A stretch of 64,000 nt of DNA from Firmicutes bacterium UBA5286 (GCA_002408465.1 DHSM01000028.1:60422-124421), one strand, 5' to 3'; counted from the stretch's first letter, positions 43,179-52,718 are shown. Notes: a model not told the origin generated them from the letters alone. A program made the numbers and translations.

Positions 43179-44630
43179 TTATGACCTAGCCAATTTCAGT
43201 TGCTGGTCCTCAATAACATATATGCAATCCGACACATTATCCAAAAATACCTGGTCATGGGAAACCAGCACAACTGTGCCCTCATACCACTTGATAAACT
43301 GCTCCAAGGCCTGAATGCAGAATACATCCAAAAAGGTGGTGGGTTCATCCAGGAAGAGGATATTATACCTTCCCAGAAACAACTGACATAAGGCAAGCCG
43401 AACCGCCTCACCGCCGCTTAAATCCCGGACATCCTTGCGCAGATCATTGCCGCGAAAATTCATGGCATGAAGAACTGAACGGATTTTGCTTTCCTTATAG
43501 TAGCTGCAGGCTTCCATATAGGCCAGCACGGATTTGCTCTCGGTAAAATGGTAGCCCCTTTGCGCGTAGTCCCCAATGACAGCCTTAGGTGACATGGTTA
43601 TTCCTTCCCCCTGCTTGAGGATATGACGGAGGAGAGTTGTCTTCCCCGCCCCGTTATTTCCCGTAATCGCCAGGGTGCTCCCCAGGGGGAACTGGAAATT
43701 GGCGTTCCGAAGCAGAACCTTATCCCCTGCTCTCAGAGTTACATCCTCCCCAATTATGGGAAACTTGTTGTGCAGCACTAATGTCTGCCCTTGGTGAAAA
43801 TAAATTGTGCCCTCTCTTTCCGGAGCATCGATTGTTTCCATTTGCTCCACCCGCTGCTCAAGAGCCTTGGCCCCCCGCTGCATGGCCTTTTGCACAGTTC
43901 CCTTGGATTTCGTCTTCGACAGCCTGCTGGGAGCCTCGGTTTTGCCTTTAATTCCCCGGGTAATCTTTTTGGCCTTCTTCATCTTGTCCTCTGCCGCACT
44001 CAAGAGGCGGTTTTTTTCTTGCACATACTCCTCGTGCAGCTCCAGTTGCCGCTGAAGTTGGAGTTCTTTTTGAGTAACATAATCTGAATAGTTGCCCGTA
44101 TACTCTATTACCCTGCCATCCTCGACTTCCCAGATCTTTGCTACCAGTTCGTCCAGCACATGGCGATCATGGCTGACCAGCACTAAAGCCCCATAGTAGC
44201 AGGCCAATTCATCAATGAAGAACTGCGTACCCCTGACGTCCAGGTGGGTCGTTGGCTCATCTAAGAGCAGTCCCTCATGAAAGGTGCTAAACAGCTGGGC
44301 CAATTTCAGCCGCGTCTGCTCACCGCCGCTGAGACAATCCAAATCTGTATTAGGAACAGCCAGCTTTGCCGTTAGTTCGTAATCAGCTTCATCATTATCT
44401 GGCGGGGTAAGCTGATCGAAGCAGACAAAGTCCGCAAATCGATGTACCTTCCCCTTATCCGGAGATATAAGCCCAGCCATCAGTTTCAGGAGCGTACTCT
44501 TCCCCGCCCCATTCTTGCCGACTATGCCAATGCGGTCAAACTGATGCACCGCCAGCCGGGGAATATCTAAAATCAACCGGTCCAGAAAGGAAATCTCCAC
44601 ATCAACCAGTTCAAGGCATACTTTATCCAT
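43179..44630 (-). CDS. ABC-F family ATPase (ribosome-protection type)
   Basis: A 483-residue protein with two ABC domains and no membrane segment. Walker A motifs are GKNGAGKSTLL and GNNGAGKTTLL, signatures LSGGEQTRL and LSGGEAVRL, Walker B LLLDEPTTHLD and LFLDEPTTFLD. Between them (about residues 185-285) is a Lys-rich linker, KMKKAKKITRGIKGKTEAPS, that reaches the peptidyl transferase centre in this family. Its length and the long attenuator-like leader suggest an antibiotic-resistance ABC-F (Vga/Lsa/Vml-like). ATG 44630 follows TGGAGG. An in-frame extension to 44708 passes through a hairpin and is not preferred. Confidence 0.9.
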   Translation of the reverse strand: MDKVCLELVDVEISFLDRLILDIPRLAVHQFDRIGIVGKNGAGKSTLLKLMAGLISPDKGKVHRFADFVCFDQLTPPDNDEADYELTAKLAVPNTDLDCLSGGEQTRLKLAQLFSTFHEGLLLDEPTTHLDVRGTQFFIDELACYYGALVLVSHDRHVLDELVAKIWEVEDGRVIEYTGNYSDYVTQKELQLQRQLELHEEYVQEKNRLLSAAEDKMKKAKKITRGIKGKTEAPSRLSKTKSKGTVQKAMQRGAKALEQRVEQMETIDAPEREGTIYFHQGQTLVLHNKFPIIGEDVTLRAGDKVLLRNANFQFPLGSTLAITGNNGAGKTTLLRHILKQGEGITMSPKAVIGDYAQRGYHFTESKSVLAYMEACSYYKESKIRSVLHAMNFRGNDLRKDVRDLSGGEAVRLALCQLFLGRYNILFLDEPTTFLDVFCIQALEQFIKWYEGTVVLVSHDQVFLDNVSDCIYVIEDQQLKLARS

Positions 44631-44660
44631 TGTCCATAACCTCCAGCAAATAAGGATTTT

Positions 44661-44985
44661 AAAACCACAGATCAAGGACTGTGGTTTTGAGTAAGGGAAA
44701 AAGCCCATCCTTATTAAGCAGGTTTGGTGGACAGTCTTCTCTGTATTTCCGAAATACCAAATAAAATAAGGCAGAAATCTGCCTTCATCTCATTTTAAAT
44801 TGGCGAAAATGAGGGTAGTTAAAAAAGGACAGACTGATTCCCATTACTCTGTAAACACAAACAGAGCCTTTGAAACGTATTTAATTAACGGTTCAAAGAT
44901 AGGAAGCGCAGCCTGATATAAAACATCTAGAAACCCTCCTTTAAATTACAATATTTATTATAGAACCGCCCAAAAAATCTGTCAA
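44661..44985 (-). promoter_or_regulatory. promoter and attenuator-like leader of the ABC-F gene
   Basis: On the minus strand a consensus promoter, TTGACA (44985-44980), 17 bp, TATAAT (44962-44957), begins a leader of about 320 nt. It contains CTCATTTT/AAAATGAG, the terminator-like AAGGCAGA (44785-44778) with TCTGCCTT (44775-44768) followed by ATTTTATTT, and a second hairpin AAAACCACAG/CTGTGGTTTT (44688-44661). ATAAGGAT before and ATCCTTAT after the second hairpin can also pair, giving competing folds. Confidence 0.65.
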
Positions 44986-45186
44986 GTTTTCGGCAATTTC
45001 CTGTCCTTTCTCCTTTAATTCTACTGTTAATTAATAAAGACATTACGTATATACATAATCCCTCAAGTCCGCAAATACTTATCAGATGAACAGCGACGCA
45101 TACTTTAGCGACAGTAATCTGCTATACTGGAACTGATGAATTTCTTGAGTTTTCTTGCCATTCATCCTCATGAAAGGAAGAGAAGA

Positions 45187-46914
45187 ATGAAACTTCTGGC
45201 TTTGTTAAGAACAGGATTATTTAGTCTTTATCAAAGCGTTAAGCGCTTTCCCCTCACTATTTTCCTCACCACCGCAACCACTGTCCTATTAATTATAACC
45301 TCAAGAGTGGATGGGGCGACGACAATCGAGACCCTTGGCCGCTTGGCCATGGCAACTGCCCTGGGAGTCCCAATAACACTGTCTATCGCCTTGGCCTTTG
45401 AACGGATGAAGTCTTCAAGAGCTGCTGAGTATGGCAGTTACGCCCTGGCTTTCTGTCTCCTTATCCTTTACTATTTCTTTTTGCTGCCGGAATTCGGCAT
45501 GGTCCCCATTACCAGGTATATCGCTGTTACCATCGCTTTGTATTTGGCCTTCCTTTTTGTGCCTTACTTCTTTAACCGTTCAGGCTTTGAGATGTATGTA
45601 ATTAAAGTCCTGAGCAAGTTATTGGTAACCGCGATTTACTCCGCTATTCTCTTTGCGGGTTTGGCACTAACTCTCCTGACCATTGATCTCTTACTGGGAA
45701 TAAACGTATCCTTTACTTTTTACACCAATGTCTGGCTTGTAGTCGCAGGTGTTTTCGCCCCCTGCTTCTTTCTGGCCGGGTTGCCCGCAATAAATCAGGA
45801 CATAGAAAAAGAGACTTATCCCGCTGTGCTGAAAGTCCTGCTCTTGTACATTGTCATGCCCATAATCCTGACCTATACGGTTATCCTCTATATTTATTTC
45901 CTCAAGACCCTGTTCACGCTGAAATGGCCCGAGGGGACGGTATCCCATCTGGTCCTCTGGTATTCCGTGTTCAGTGCAGGAGTCATTTTCCTTGTCTATC
46001 CTCTTGTGCGAGACAATAAGTTCGTCAAATTTTTTACCGCTTGGTTCCCCAAGCTAGTCCTGCCGGCGATTATGGTAATGTTTATGGCCATCGCAGTCCG
46101 CATAAATGCCTACGGATTTACCGAAAACAGATATTTTGTTGTCGCCCTGGGAGTATGGATATTTGGGGTCATGCTCTACTACAGTCTGGCCAAAAAATTC
46201 AAAAACATTGTCCTGCCGGTGTCTCTGGCTCTGGTTGCCCTGCTGGCGGTTATGGGTCCCTGGAGCGCCTACTCAGTGTCCAGGAACAGCCAGAATAGGC
46301 GGTTTGAGACTTTAGCAGCTGAGTACAACATGGTAAACGGCAATACCCTGCAAAAGCCGGACCGGGAAATAGCTCTCGAAGATAAGAAAACTATTATCAG
46401 CATCCTGGAGTATTTTGAAAGATCTCATAGTCTAAGGGAGGTCAGACTTCTCCCGTCAAACTTTGAGTTAATCAACATGGAACAGGTCTTCGGTTTCTCC
46501 CGAGAGAATATCTGGGCAATCCCCGGCAAGCAGGTATATTTCCACCTCCATACCCAGGTAAAATCGCTGGATGTACGGGATTACGACCTTCTGCTCAATT
46601 CAGATAACCTGAGACAAGAAGCCATCACTGTTGGTACGCTCACAGTGAAGTATTCACCAGAGGATATGGAACTGAAGGTATTGGGCGGGAACCAAGAGCT
46701 GTATGCAAATAGCTTGCAGAGATTTGCGGAACAAGTTGTCGAAAGACACGGCGCCGCTTCCCTGGAACTCCCAGTGGAAGATGTGACCTTCGTTGAGGAA
46801 AACGAGAACATCCGGATGAAGTTAATTTTCACGAGAATCACTGGTGTAAATGAAGCCAACCAGATAACCTTTGACGACTTAGGGTTCTACCTGCTGTTGA
46901 AAATTAAGCACTAA
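45187..46914 (+). CDS. DUF4153-type integral membrane protein
   Basis: A 575-residue protein with about ten to twelve membrane helices in residues 15-370 (for example FLTTATTVLLIITS and YIAVTIALYLAFLFVPYFF), followed by a 200-residue soluble C-terminal domain starting near RFETLAAEYNMVNG. The helix pattern and YIYFLKTLFTLKWPEGTVSH resemble DUF4153 proteins. The function is unknown. ATG 45187 follows AAAGGAAGAGAAGA; the frame also opens at 45136. A strong terminator follows. Confidence 0.7.
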   Translation: MKLLALLRTGLFSLYQSVKRFPLTIFLTTATTVLLIITSRVDGATTIETLGRLAMATALGVPITLSIALAFERMKSSRAAEYGSYALAFCLLILYYFFLLPEFGMVPITRYIAVTIALYLAFLFVPYFFNRSGFEMYVIKVLSKLLVTAIYSAILFAGLALTLLTIDLLLGINVSFTFYTNVWLVVAGVFAPCFFLAGLPAINQDIEKETYPAVLKVLLLYIVMPIILTYTVILYIYFLKTLFTLKWPEGTVSHLVLWYSVFSAGVIFLVYPLVRDNKFVKFFTAWFPKLVLPAIMVMFMAIAVRINAYGFTENRYFVVALGVWIFGVMLYYSLAKKFKNIVLPVSLALVALLAVMGPWSAYSVSRNSQNRRFETLAAEYNMVNGNTLQKPDREIALEDKKTIISILEYFERSHSLREVRLLPSNFELINMEQVFGFSRENIWAIPGKQVYFHLHTQVKSLDVRDYDLLLNSDNLRQEAITVGTLTVKYSPEDMELKVLGGNQELYANSLQRFAEQVVERHGAASLELPVEDVTFVEENENIRMKLIFTRITGVNEANQITFDDLGFYLLLKIKH

Positions 46915-46925
46915 AAGGCAGCATT

Positions 46926-46957
46926 GCCCATGGCTAACTCCTCCGCTAGCCATGGGC
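46926..46957. terminator. terminator after the DUF4153-type gene
   Basis: GCCCATGGCTA (46926-46936) and TAGCCATGGGC (46947-46957) form an 11-bp perfect stem; ATAATTGTTAT follows. It separates two convergent genes. Confidence 0.7.
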
Positions 46958-46964
46958 ATAATTG

Positions 46965-47267
46965 TTATCCTGAGAATGAACGCTCTTGGAAATAATAGGG
47001 GTTTGCTAATTGCTCTCCCCATATAGTTGTCGCCATATTAAACATTGCTTTGGCATGAATTCTATCATGCCATAAAAACCGCCTCAGTAATTTCGCCAAA
47101 GACCAGTACTCTCCATAACTGCCTCTTATCACTGGCTGGGTTAAAAAATCTCGCACGCCTTCAATTTTTTCTAAACCTAGAAGTCTGCCCGTTAGAATAT
47201 CGGGGTTTGAATCCAGTTTTACTCCGATTTCATTAAAGTAATAGGAGTTCACCTGATTCATCCGCAT
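46965..47267 (-). CDS. small uncharacterised protein
   Basis: About 100 residues: MRMNQVNSYYFNEIGVKLDS at the start, then RRFLWHDRIHAKAMFNMATT, with a WHDRIHAKAM segment that looks like the metal or core helix of a four-helix bundle. I do not recognise the family with confidence. The start is unclear: ATG 47267 and ATG 47261 both have weak ribosome binding sites, and the frame is open to 47312. It lies convergent to the DUF4153-type gene. Confidence 0.5.
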   Translation of the reverse strand: MRMNQVNSYYFNEIGVKLDSNPDILTGRLLGLEKIEGVRDFLTQPVIRGSYGEYWSLAKLLRRFLWHDRIHAKAMFNMATTIWGEQLANPYYFQERSFSG

Positions 47268-47415
47268 TCCGGGTCTGCAGCAATTATAACAGGAGTCACC
47301 GCCTCCCTGCACTCTGTGTCAACTCCACAAATTCTTTCTAAATAGTTATTACTTGCAGCACAATCAGCTTCCGGAACTAGAAAGCCCTGCGCTAATTGGC
47401 AGGGCTATTGTAATA

Positions 47416-49095
47416 TTACTGAACAGGTTCCTCACGCCTTTTATGTTGATAATAGCTGCAGTATCCTGACAAATTATGTTCTATGTCATCTATGCGCACT
47501 CTAAAGGAGTGATGGCGGATGAAAAACCCCCAGAGAATGTGTTTGGGAACTTTAAAATACATGGCCACTTCCGGAAACAAGAGACCATTCAACTGCTGTT
47601 CCAGCCGGTAATTAATGGCGGCATCCAGCTTTTCTTCGTCAAATTCACTTATTTGGTCAACGAACATGCTCTTTTCCTTGCAGTAATCTATAAGCTTTCT
47701 AGTGGCCATTAATAATTCCAACAGGGTTGCAAAAGTTGTCTCGCGGCTGAGACAAAAATCGAGAATTCCCTGGGCATTCTTAAGGTTAAATCCCAGATAC
47801 TCTTTTTCAGGTTTATGTAAAAACAATTCATAGGAGCAATAACTCAGCCAATGGTCATTATGTCGCCAGTATTTGTTAGCAATAAAATGGCTGAAGGCTT
47901 TCTCTACAATCTGCAGCATCTTTGGCTGCTTATCCAGGGCATATGCACGCATAAGGGCGAAAGCAGCTTCACCATCATAATATGTGGTCCGATGAGCATC
48001 TCGCACTGACAGGTCCGGGAAGTTCAACACATGCACAAATTGACCGTTGTCATTTTGAAAGTACTCTATTCCATCCACCAAGCTTTTAATAACTGAGAGG
48101 AATTTGTCATCGCCGAATACCTCTGTGTACTTTGTAAGGGCCAGGATAGCTACAGCATTGGCTCCTAGTTTAATGGAATTATTCTCAGTTCGTTCCACCA
48201 CAAATCCCCGTTCCACCCCCTGGCCATCCCTGACCTGCTTAACCCCCTTTTGAACAAGATACCCCAAGGCTAACTTAATCGACTCTGTCAGTCTTTCGGA
48301 TTTTACAGCTTCATAGGCTTCAATCATCGAGTAGGCAGTGCTTGCGTGGCGCAAGATATTATAGTGTTCAATTTCCCTATCAAAGCATGGGAAGTATCCA
48401 TACCTGAAGGCCCCGCTTTTTTGTACCTGCTCACAAAGGTACTCAGAGGATTTTTCAATAATACAACGTAAATTATTCTTATCCAGATCAACGAATCTCC
48501 GTCCATTGTTCAACCAATTGCTGCATAATGAATAACATTGGTTTCCGTCGTGAAAGGCGCTTTCTGTCATAAAGGTGTAAACCTTTTGTACGACATCGCT
48601 GCCCAGCAGGAGATTGAGGCCGGTGTTGCGCTTAACATAGAAATTGATGTTCTTCCAGGCTAGGGTCTTGGCAGAATCCCGGGGATTCTCATAGATGAAT
48701 ACGTTTGCGTTTACCTCTTGTTCCAGGAAGGCAATTTTAAACCGCTTATCAAAAGCAATGCCTTCTCGAAAGTAGTTAATCTTGATCTGGGAAATGTACT
48801 TGAGAAAGTCGGGCAAGGTGTATTCTTTGATGGAAGTGACAACATCGGCCTTAATCCAGACAGGAATGAGCTTTAACTTGCTGACCTTTTTTCCCATCAC
48901 TGTAACTGCATTCCCCCATGCTGCATCAAAAGAATCCCCAATCCCGTTGCATACATAGGCTCTTTGTTCCGGGTTGCCGAAGGAGAAAAATACAACATGT
49001 TTTTTGGTCTCCTCAATTTTTACCCTGGCTGTATTTCGCAGACACAGATTTTTCTTTAGCTCAGCTAATTGTCGTTGCAAATTAACATCTCTCAT
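47416..49095 (-). CDS. uncharacterised toroid-like protein
   Basis: A 559-residue soluble protein. The first 190 residues form one domain (HVVFFSFGNPEQRAYVCNG). The rest is all-helical with repeated aromatic-rich helix pairs (ILRHASTAYSMIEAYEAVKS, DAHRTTYYDGEAAFALMRAY, FSHFIANKYWRHNDHWLSYC), the pattern of an (alpha/alpha)6 toroid as in glycosidases or epimerases. Several Asp-Tyr and His residues in these repeats could be catalytic, but no family was assigned. It lies next to a surface-anchored protein, so a cell-envelope polymer role is possible. Confidence 0.6.
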   Translation of the reverse strand: MRDVNLQRQLAELKKNLCLRNTARVKIEETKKHVVFFSFGNPEQRAYVCNGIGDSFDAAWGNAVTVMGKKVSKLKLIPVWIKADVVTSIKEYTLPDFLKYISQIKINYFREGIAFDKRFKIAFLEQEVNANVFIYENPRDSAKTLAWKNINFYVKRNTGLNLLLGSDVVQKVYTFMTESAFHDGNQCYSLCSNWLNNGRRFVDLDKNNLRCIIEKSSEYLCEQVQKSGAFRYGYFPCFDREIEHYNILRHASTAYSMIEAYEAVKSERLTESIKLALGYLVQKGVKQVRDGQGVERGFVVERTENNSIKLGANAVAILALTKYTEVFGDDKFLSVIKSLVDGIEYFQNDNGQFVHVLNFPDLSVRDAHRTTYYDGEAAFALMRAYALDKQPKMLQIVEKAFSHFIANKYWRHNDHWLSYCSYELFLHKPEKEYLGFNLKNAQGILDFCLSRETTFATLLELLMATRKLIDYCKEKSMFVDQISEFDEEKLDAAINYRLEQQLNGLLFPEVAMYFKVPKHILWGFFIRHHSFRVRIDDIEHNLSGYCSYYQHKRREEPVQ

Positions 49096-49120
49096 CTATC
49101 CCCCCCCAATCATCAAAGAA

Positions 49121-49140
49121 GGGTTGCTTGAGAGCAACCC
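49121..49140 (-). terminator. terminator-like hairpin
   Basis: GGGTTGCT (49121-49128) and AGCAACCC (49133-49140) with a 4-nt loop; on the minus strand TTCTTTG follows. It lies just after the surface-protein gene. Confidence 0.65.
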
Positions 49141-49155
49141 AATATGGTTTTGAGT

Positions 49156-49950
49156 TTATGGTTTTTTAAGGGACTTGGCCCACTTTCTTAGCATCAAGCC
49201 AATGCTGCTGAGGAACGAGCCCGTACCGTAAAATAACCACGTACCCGCTGCAGAGGTTTGCGGCAACTCCCAATCAGCGTCGGCATCCGCGTCCGCGTCG
49301 GCGTCAGCATCGGCATCGGCGTCCGCATCTGCATCAGCGTCAGCATCCGAATCGGCGTCAGCATCGGCGTCAGCATCGGCGTCGGAGTCGGCGTCAGCGT
49401 CGGCGTCGCAATCGTCCTGTATTCTGTGACTTAATGTCAAGTGACTGTTCTTGACATCACCCTCGAATTCGAACTCAACATAGGCTGACTGTACTTTGCC
49501 GTATGCATCAATGATTACATCGAAATGCATGGCTCCCTTACCTTGGCCTCCGCCTTCACTTGGAAAATATCCGGGAACAGTAATAGATTGGGTGTCCCCA
49601 TGTTCATCGATGTAAACGACAGTAATCGTTCCGCAAAGTAATTTCCCTGAGCCGCCAGGGGTCAATATCCAGTGCCATCCCACGTGTTCAGTGCCATCAA
49701 TCTCATCATTCTCGGAACCCCGTCCTTCCCAATTGATCACTCCCGTGCTCTCCTGCGTTTCAACAGTTTGAACCTGATTCACATCCGGAAGAACATCGTT
49801 GCCCACTGCATCTGCCGTACTAGGTCCCATTAGACGGGATGCCATTGCAGTGCCTAAAATTATCGCCGTAGCTAATTTTCTGCTTCTTGCTTGATTCCTT
49901 TCCCAATTTCTGCTTTGCTGGCCTAACCGCCCAAATAAATCTTTAGTCAT
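49156..49950 (-). CDS. sortase-type surface protein with Asp-Ala repeat stalk
   Basis: A 264-residue protein. A basic N-terminus and hydrophobic stretch ([17 protein letters not shown]) act as signal region. A globular domain follows ([40 protein letters not shown]). Next is about 45 residues of (Asp-Ala/Ser)n, then [10 protein letters not shown], a membrane helix and a basic tail ([11 protein letters not shown]). The end has LPXTG-like order with LPQTS in place of LPXTG. No sortase gene is in this window. ATG 49950 is preceded by GGGGGTGA. Confidence 0.75.
   Translation of the reverse strand: MTKDLFGRLGQQSRNWERNQARSRKLATAIILGTAMASRLMGPSTADAVGNDVLPDVNQVQTVETQESTGVINWEGRGSENDEIDGTEHVGWHWILTPGGSGKLLCGTITVVYIDEHGDTQSITVPGYFPSEGGGQGKGAMHFDVIIDAYGKVQSAYVEFEFEGDVKNSHLTLSHRIQDDCDADADADSDADADADADADSDADADADADADADADADADADADADWELPQTSAAGTWLFYGTGSFLSSIGLMLRKWAKSLKKP
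49275..49411 (-). repeat. short tandem GAC/GCN repeat coding for Asp-Ala stalk
   Basis: About 23 imperfect hexamers (GACGCN or GATGCN on the minus strand, with TCN interruptions) encode alternating Asp-Ala and some Asp-Ser. Synonymous variation suggests selection for the peptide, though hexamer slippage could still change stalk length. Confidence 0.85.
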
Positions 49951-50047
49951 GAAATTCACCCCCACTAAAAGTAGGAACACCAATACCAGATTTTATGAGT
50001 GGAAGGTGATGGTTATGTAAAAAAAATAAAATATTGTTAAATGCATT

Positions 50048-50089
50048 AAGAGGCCATCATGCCTGTGATTCCAGGCAAAATGGCCTCTT
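50048..50089. terminator. hairpin after the small membrane protein gene
   Basis: AAGAGGCCAT (50048-50057) pairs with ATGGCCTCTT (50080-50089), with an inner GCCTG/CAGGC stem. The T-rich side is on the plus strand (CCTTTTTC). It ends about 25 nt after the leftward gene at 50115. Confidence 0.6.
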
Positions 50090-50114
50090 CCTTTTTCAGT
50101 TTCCCCTAACAGCT

Positions 50115-50498
50115 TTACTGCTTCTCACACTTTCCTTGTTTTTTTATATGCCAATTGGCCAGAAATAAGCCTCCGATCAGGAAAGCTGGGCCCGCAATCG
50201 TCATACTCCATATGAGGGCAGTATACCAGGGAATTTCAGCTCCCATTGTCATAGCAACATATAACCACCCCGCCAGCAGAAAGACTACACCGCCGACAAT
50301 TTCGTGTTTCCAGGAAATAAGCAGCACAATCAGCAGCGCCAGGGATGGTATGTTATGCATTAGCAAGCCAAGGAGTATCTCCCTAGTATTGTATTCCGGG
50401 GAAATGACGTCTAAAGAGAACAAGGCTAAAAATAAGATAAAGAGAATGGAAAGAATTCGCGGAGTCCAATAGATAAATCCGTTAACTTTCTTTGACAT
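50115..50498 (-). CDS. small integral membrane protein
   Basis: A 127-residue protein with four membrane helices (ILSILFILFLALFSLDVI, HNIPSLALLIVLLISWKH, IVGGVVFLLAGWLYVAM, ALIWSMTIAGPAFLIGGLFL) and a basic Cys-containing tail. It resembles DUF-class four-helix proteins common in Firmicutes; the function is unknown. GGGAGGG precedes ATG 50498. Confidence 0.75.
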   Translation of the reverse strand: MSKKVNGFIYWTPRILSILFILFLALFSLDVISPEYNTREILLGLLMHNIPSLALLIVLLISWKHEIVGGVVFLLAGWLYVAMTMGAEIPWYTALIWSMTIAGPAFLIGGLFLANWHIKKQGKCEKQ

Positions 50499-50701
50499 TT
50501 TAACCCTCCCTTAATTTGACCTATAGATTGATGCACTAAAAGACATGACACTCAGTGGAGCTGACAAGATGGGCACCTATGAGCTATGCGACAGATTCTC
50601 TCTATATCCATTCTTTATTTCCGGGTAATGGGAAATGACATCGCCATCCTCTATAATTAGAGTATGAGCTGTCATATTTCACCGAGAGAGGAGGTCTAGT
50701 T

Positions 50702-52567
50702 ATGCCTAAGGAAAGTATCTACCGCTATATCCTTCGTATGTCTGAGAAGCATCCAGGGAGGCCTTATCGGTTTCAAAATCCAATGGCTGGCAAAGATGAT
50801 GTCAGTCAGGTCCTCTGGGGAGAAAAGCTTTTCTTCCCCCTTCGGGAAAAAATCGCCTTGGATTTGGTCGACCTTGTCATCCCCTGCCTGCCGGCTCAAT
50901 CGCCTTCAAAAGTCCTTTTGAAAAGGTTGAAGCAATGGCCCTTATTCCTGTACATTTCTGATTTGAACAGGCGCTTTAAGCTTCTGCTCAGTGAAGGATT
51001 ATTAGATGCACAACAATTATATGCCTTTGGCATGAAACTGGCTACCGAAAGCGAAATTGATACTGCCGTCAAACTGGGCATGATCATCCTTAGCAATTTT
51101 GAGAATGATGTGACCGCCAGGGTTCTGCGCACTCTTGGCCTGCACAGCTCCTTGACCCTCTATGCCATAGAGGCCTCTCGCAACTTCCGGAAACGGAATC
51201 AGTTTGTCTATGACTTGGCCAAAAACACCTGCGGCTATGGCAAGCTAATCTCCCTCCATGATTTGCAGCCCATCCGCCAGGAGCAAAAAGAATGGTTATT
51301 TAATTTCGGGGCCGTCAATGCCGCGGCCACAAATCTGTCGGCCATGATTTGTCTTCAGAAAGCAGACATGGCTGCTTATTACCGCGATCTGGAACTGACT
51401 GAAGTATCATTCTCCAAGCTCTCATATATTTTGGCTTATGCCGGTGAGGAAACCCATATTCAGTATTTCCGGCAATCGGGGGACCTGTGTGAAAAATATT
51501 TAGCATCTGCTGGCACCTGGGCTCGCAGCTTCATCGATTTGTCGGCATTAATTGTAATCGGCAGAAGCATGTCTTCTCCCCCCCGGGATGAGGAAGGCAA
51601 CGCCCGAAAAAACGGCTGGAACAGAAAAAGAGAAAAATATATCAGGAACCTCTGCCGCCAGATTACCCAGCAGCCCCGATGGGAGCATATTATCTCCATA
51701 GAGCTGGCTGAACCCCGTCAGACTACCTGTCTCACAATCCTGGTCCTCAAGGAATTGGGGCTGACCCCGGTTTTCCGAGAACTGGTGCCGCTGCTGCAAC
51801 GGGATCCCTTTGACATGGATATGTTAAAGCACCTCCTCATTGACAACAGCGAAACATATTTAGATGCTGCAGCCGAATACCTTGAGCTACTTCTGCCCAA
51901 GGAAGTCTTGGAAGAAAATCCCCAGAATATACCGGAGGATAAATTGACTCCGCTGCACAAGCCAGATATCTGGCTGGTCTACCTGCTCAAGGCCATGAGA
52001 AAGGAAAAACGCTATGAAGAGAGTCTGTTCATAAAATGCCTGACCGGCCGCTTTCCCGATGTCCGGACGGAGGCAGCCCGGTGTTTGAGGGCAGCTTATG
52101 CCCAGTGGAGCATAAACGTCCTTCCGGCCCTGAAATATGCCTGTGCAATTGAACCGGTCAAGGCAATTGAGGACCGCCTCGAGCGCATGCTGGACAGAGC
52201 CAGAGACAACGGCAAGGAGAAACGTTATTTGGATGTGTCTCAATTCCTGATAACTCCCTCAAAGTCTGATGTCCCCATACTGAACACGCAAATCGCCGAC
52301 GCCTTTCACAGGGACCTGACAGAAGTAGACGGCGTGCTTGCAAGGGGAGACACCCTCTGCCTGATTCGGGAAACAGAGAACAGATATGACCGTCTGGCAA
52401 TTCTCGTCACCACCACTGCAGGCTATGTCCTGGGCTACGTACCTAGAATAGAAAACTCAATCCCCGCCGCCTTGATGGATGGAGGCGAAAAACTGTATGC
52501 CGTTTTGGGCTATTTTGACATAGAACAGAGCGCCCTTGAAATTCAGATCCGCGTCCATAAACCATAG
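50702..52567 (+). CDS. large helical-repeat protein with C-terminal HIRAN domain
   Basis: A 621-residue protein. Residues 30-500 are nearly all alpha-helical with repeat-like helix pairs, for example ECLELLLPKE-type segments (AAAEYLELLLPKEVLEENPQ) and VRTEAARCLRAAYAQWSINV, similar to HEAT repeats. From about residue 525 a HIRAN domain follows: FHRDLTEVDGVLARGDTLCL, RETENRYDRLAILVTT and GYVLGYVPRIENSIPAALMD. HIRAN domains bind DNA 3' ends in eukaryotic remodelling helicases, and bacterial ones are often attached to nucleases or helicases. No catalytic domain is seen here. GAGAGAGGAGG precedes the ATG. Confidence 0.8.
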   Translation: MPKESIYRYILRMSEKHPGRPYRFQNPMAGKDDVSQVLWGEKLFFPLREKIALDLVDLVIPCLPAQSPSKVLLKRLKQWPLFLYISDLNRRFKLLLSEGLLDAQQLYAFGMKLATESEIDTAVKLGMIILSNFENDVTARVLRTLGLHSSLTLYAIEASRNFRKRNQFVYDLAKNTCGYGKLISLHDLQPIRQEQKEWLFNFGAVNAAATNLSAMICLQKADMAAYYRDLELTEVSFSKLSYILAYAGEETHIQYFRQSGDLCEKYLASAGTWARSFIDLSALIVIGRSMSSPPRDEEGNARKNGWNRKREKYIRNLCRQITQQPRWEHIISIELAEPRQTTCLTILVLKELGLTPVFRELVPLLQRDPFDMDMLKHLLIDNSETYLDAAAEYLELLLPKEVLEENPQNIPEDKLTPLHKPDIWLVYLLKAMRKEKRYEESLFIKCLTGRFPDVRTEAARCLRAAYAQWSINVLPALKYACAIEPVKAIEDRLERMLDRARDNGKEKRYLDVSQFLITPSKSDVPILNTQIADAFHRDLTEVDGVLARGDTLCLIRETENRYDRLAILVTTTAGYVLGYVPRIENSIPAALMDGGEKLYAVLGYFDIEQSALEIQIRVHKP

Positions 52568-52569
52568 CC

Positions 52570-52600
52570 GCGACAAGGGAGACGAACCCTTTCTGTCGCA
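52570..52600 (+). repeat. dispersed intergenic repeat, copy 4
   Basis: GCGACA at one end and TGTCGC at the other flank GAACCCTTTC; it begins 3 nt after the HIRAN gene stop. Confidence 0.75.
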
Positions 52601-52676
52601 GTTTCTATATATTCAGAGATAATTGCCGGCTAAATAGCCCAAAAGTGCCCAGTCCATGGAACTTGGCCGCTAATAA

Positions 52677-52713
52677 GGCTGTCTCCGCCAACAAAAGCTA
52701 GACGAGGACAGCC
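52677..52713 (-). terminator. terminator of the Uma2 gene at 52719
   Basis: GGCTGTC (52677-52683) pairs with GACAGCC (52707-52713) around a 23-nt loop; on the minus strand TTATTAG follows. Weak but well placed. Confidence 0.5.
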
Positions 52714-52718
52714 CTTTC

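Noticed and set aside
49275..49411. Regular repeats resembling a CRISPR or minisatellite
   Set aside because: Period is 6 bp, in frame, and encodes Asp-Ala; there are no spacers or cas genes.
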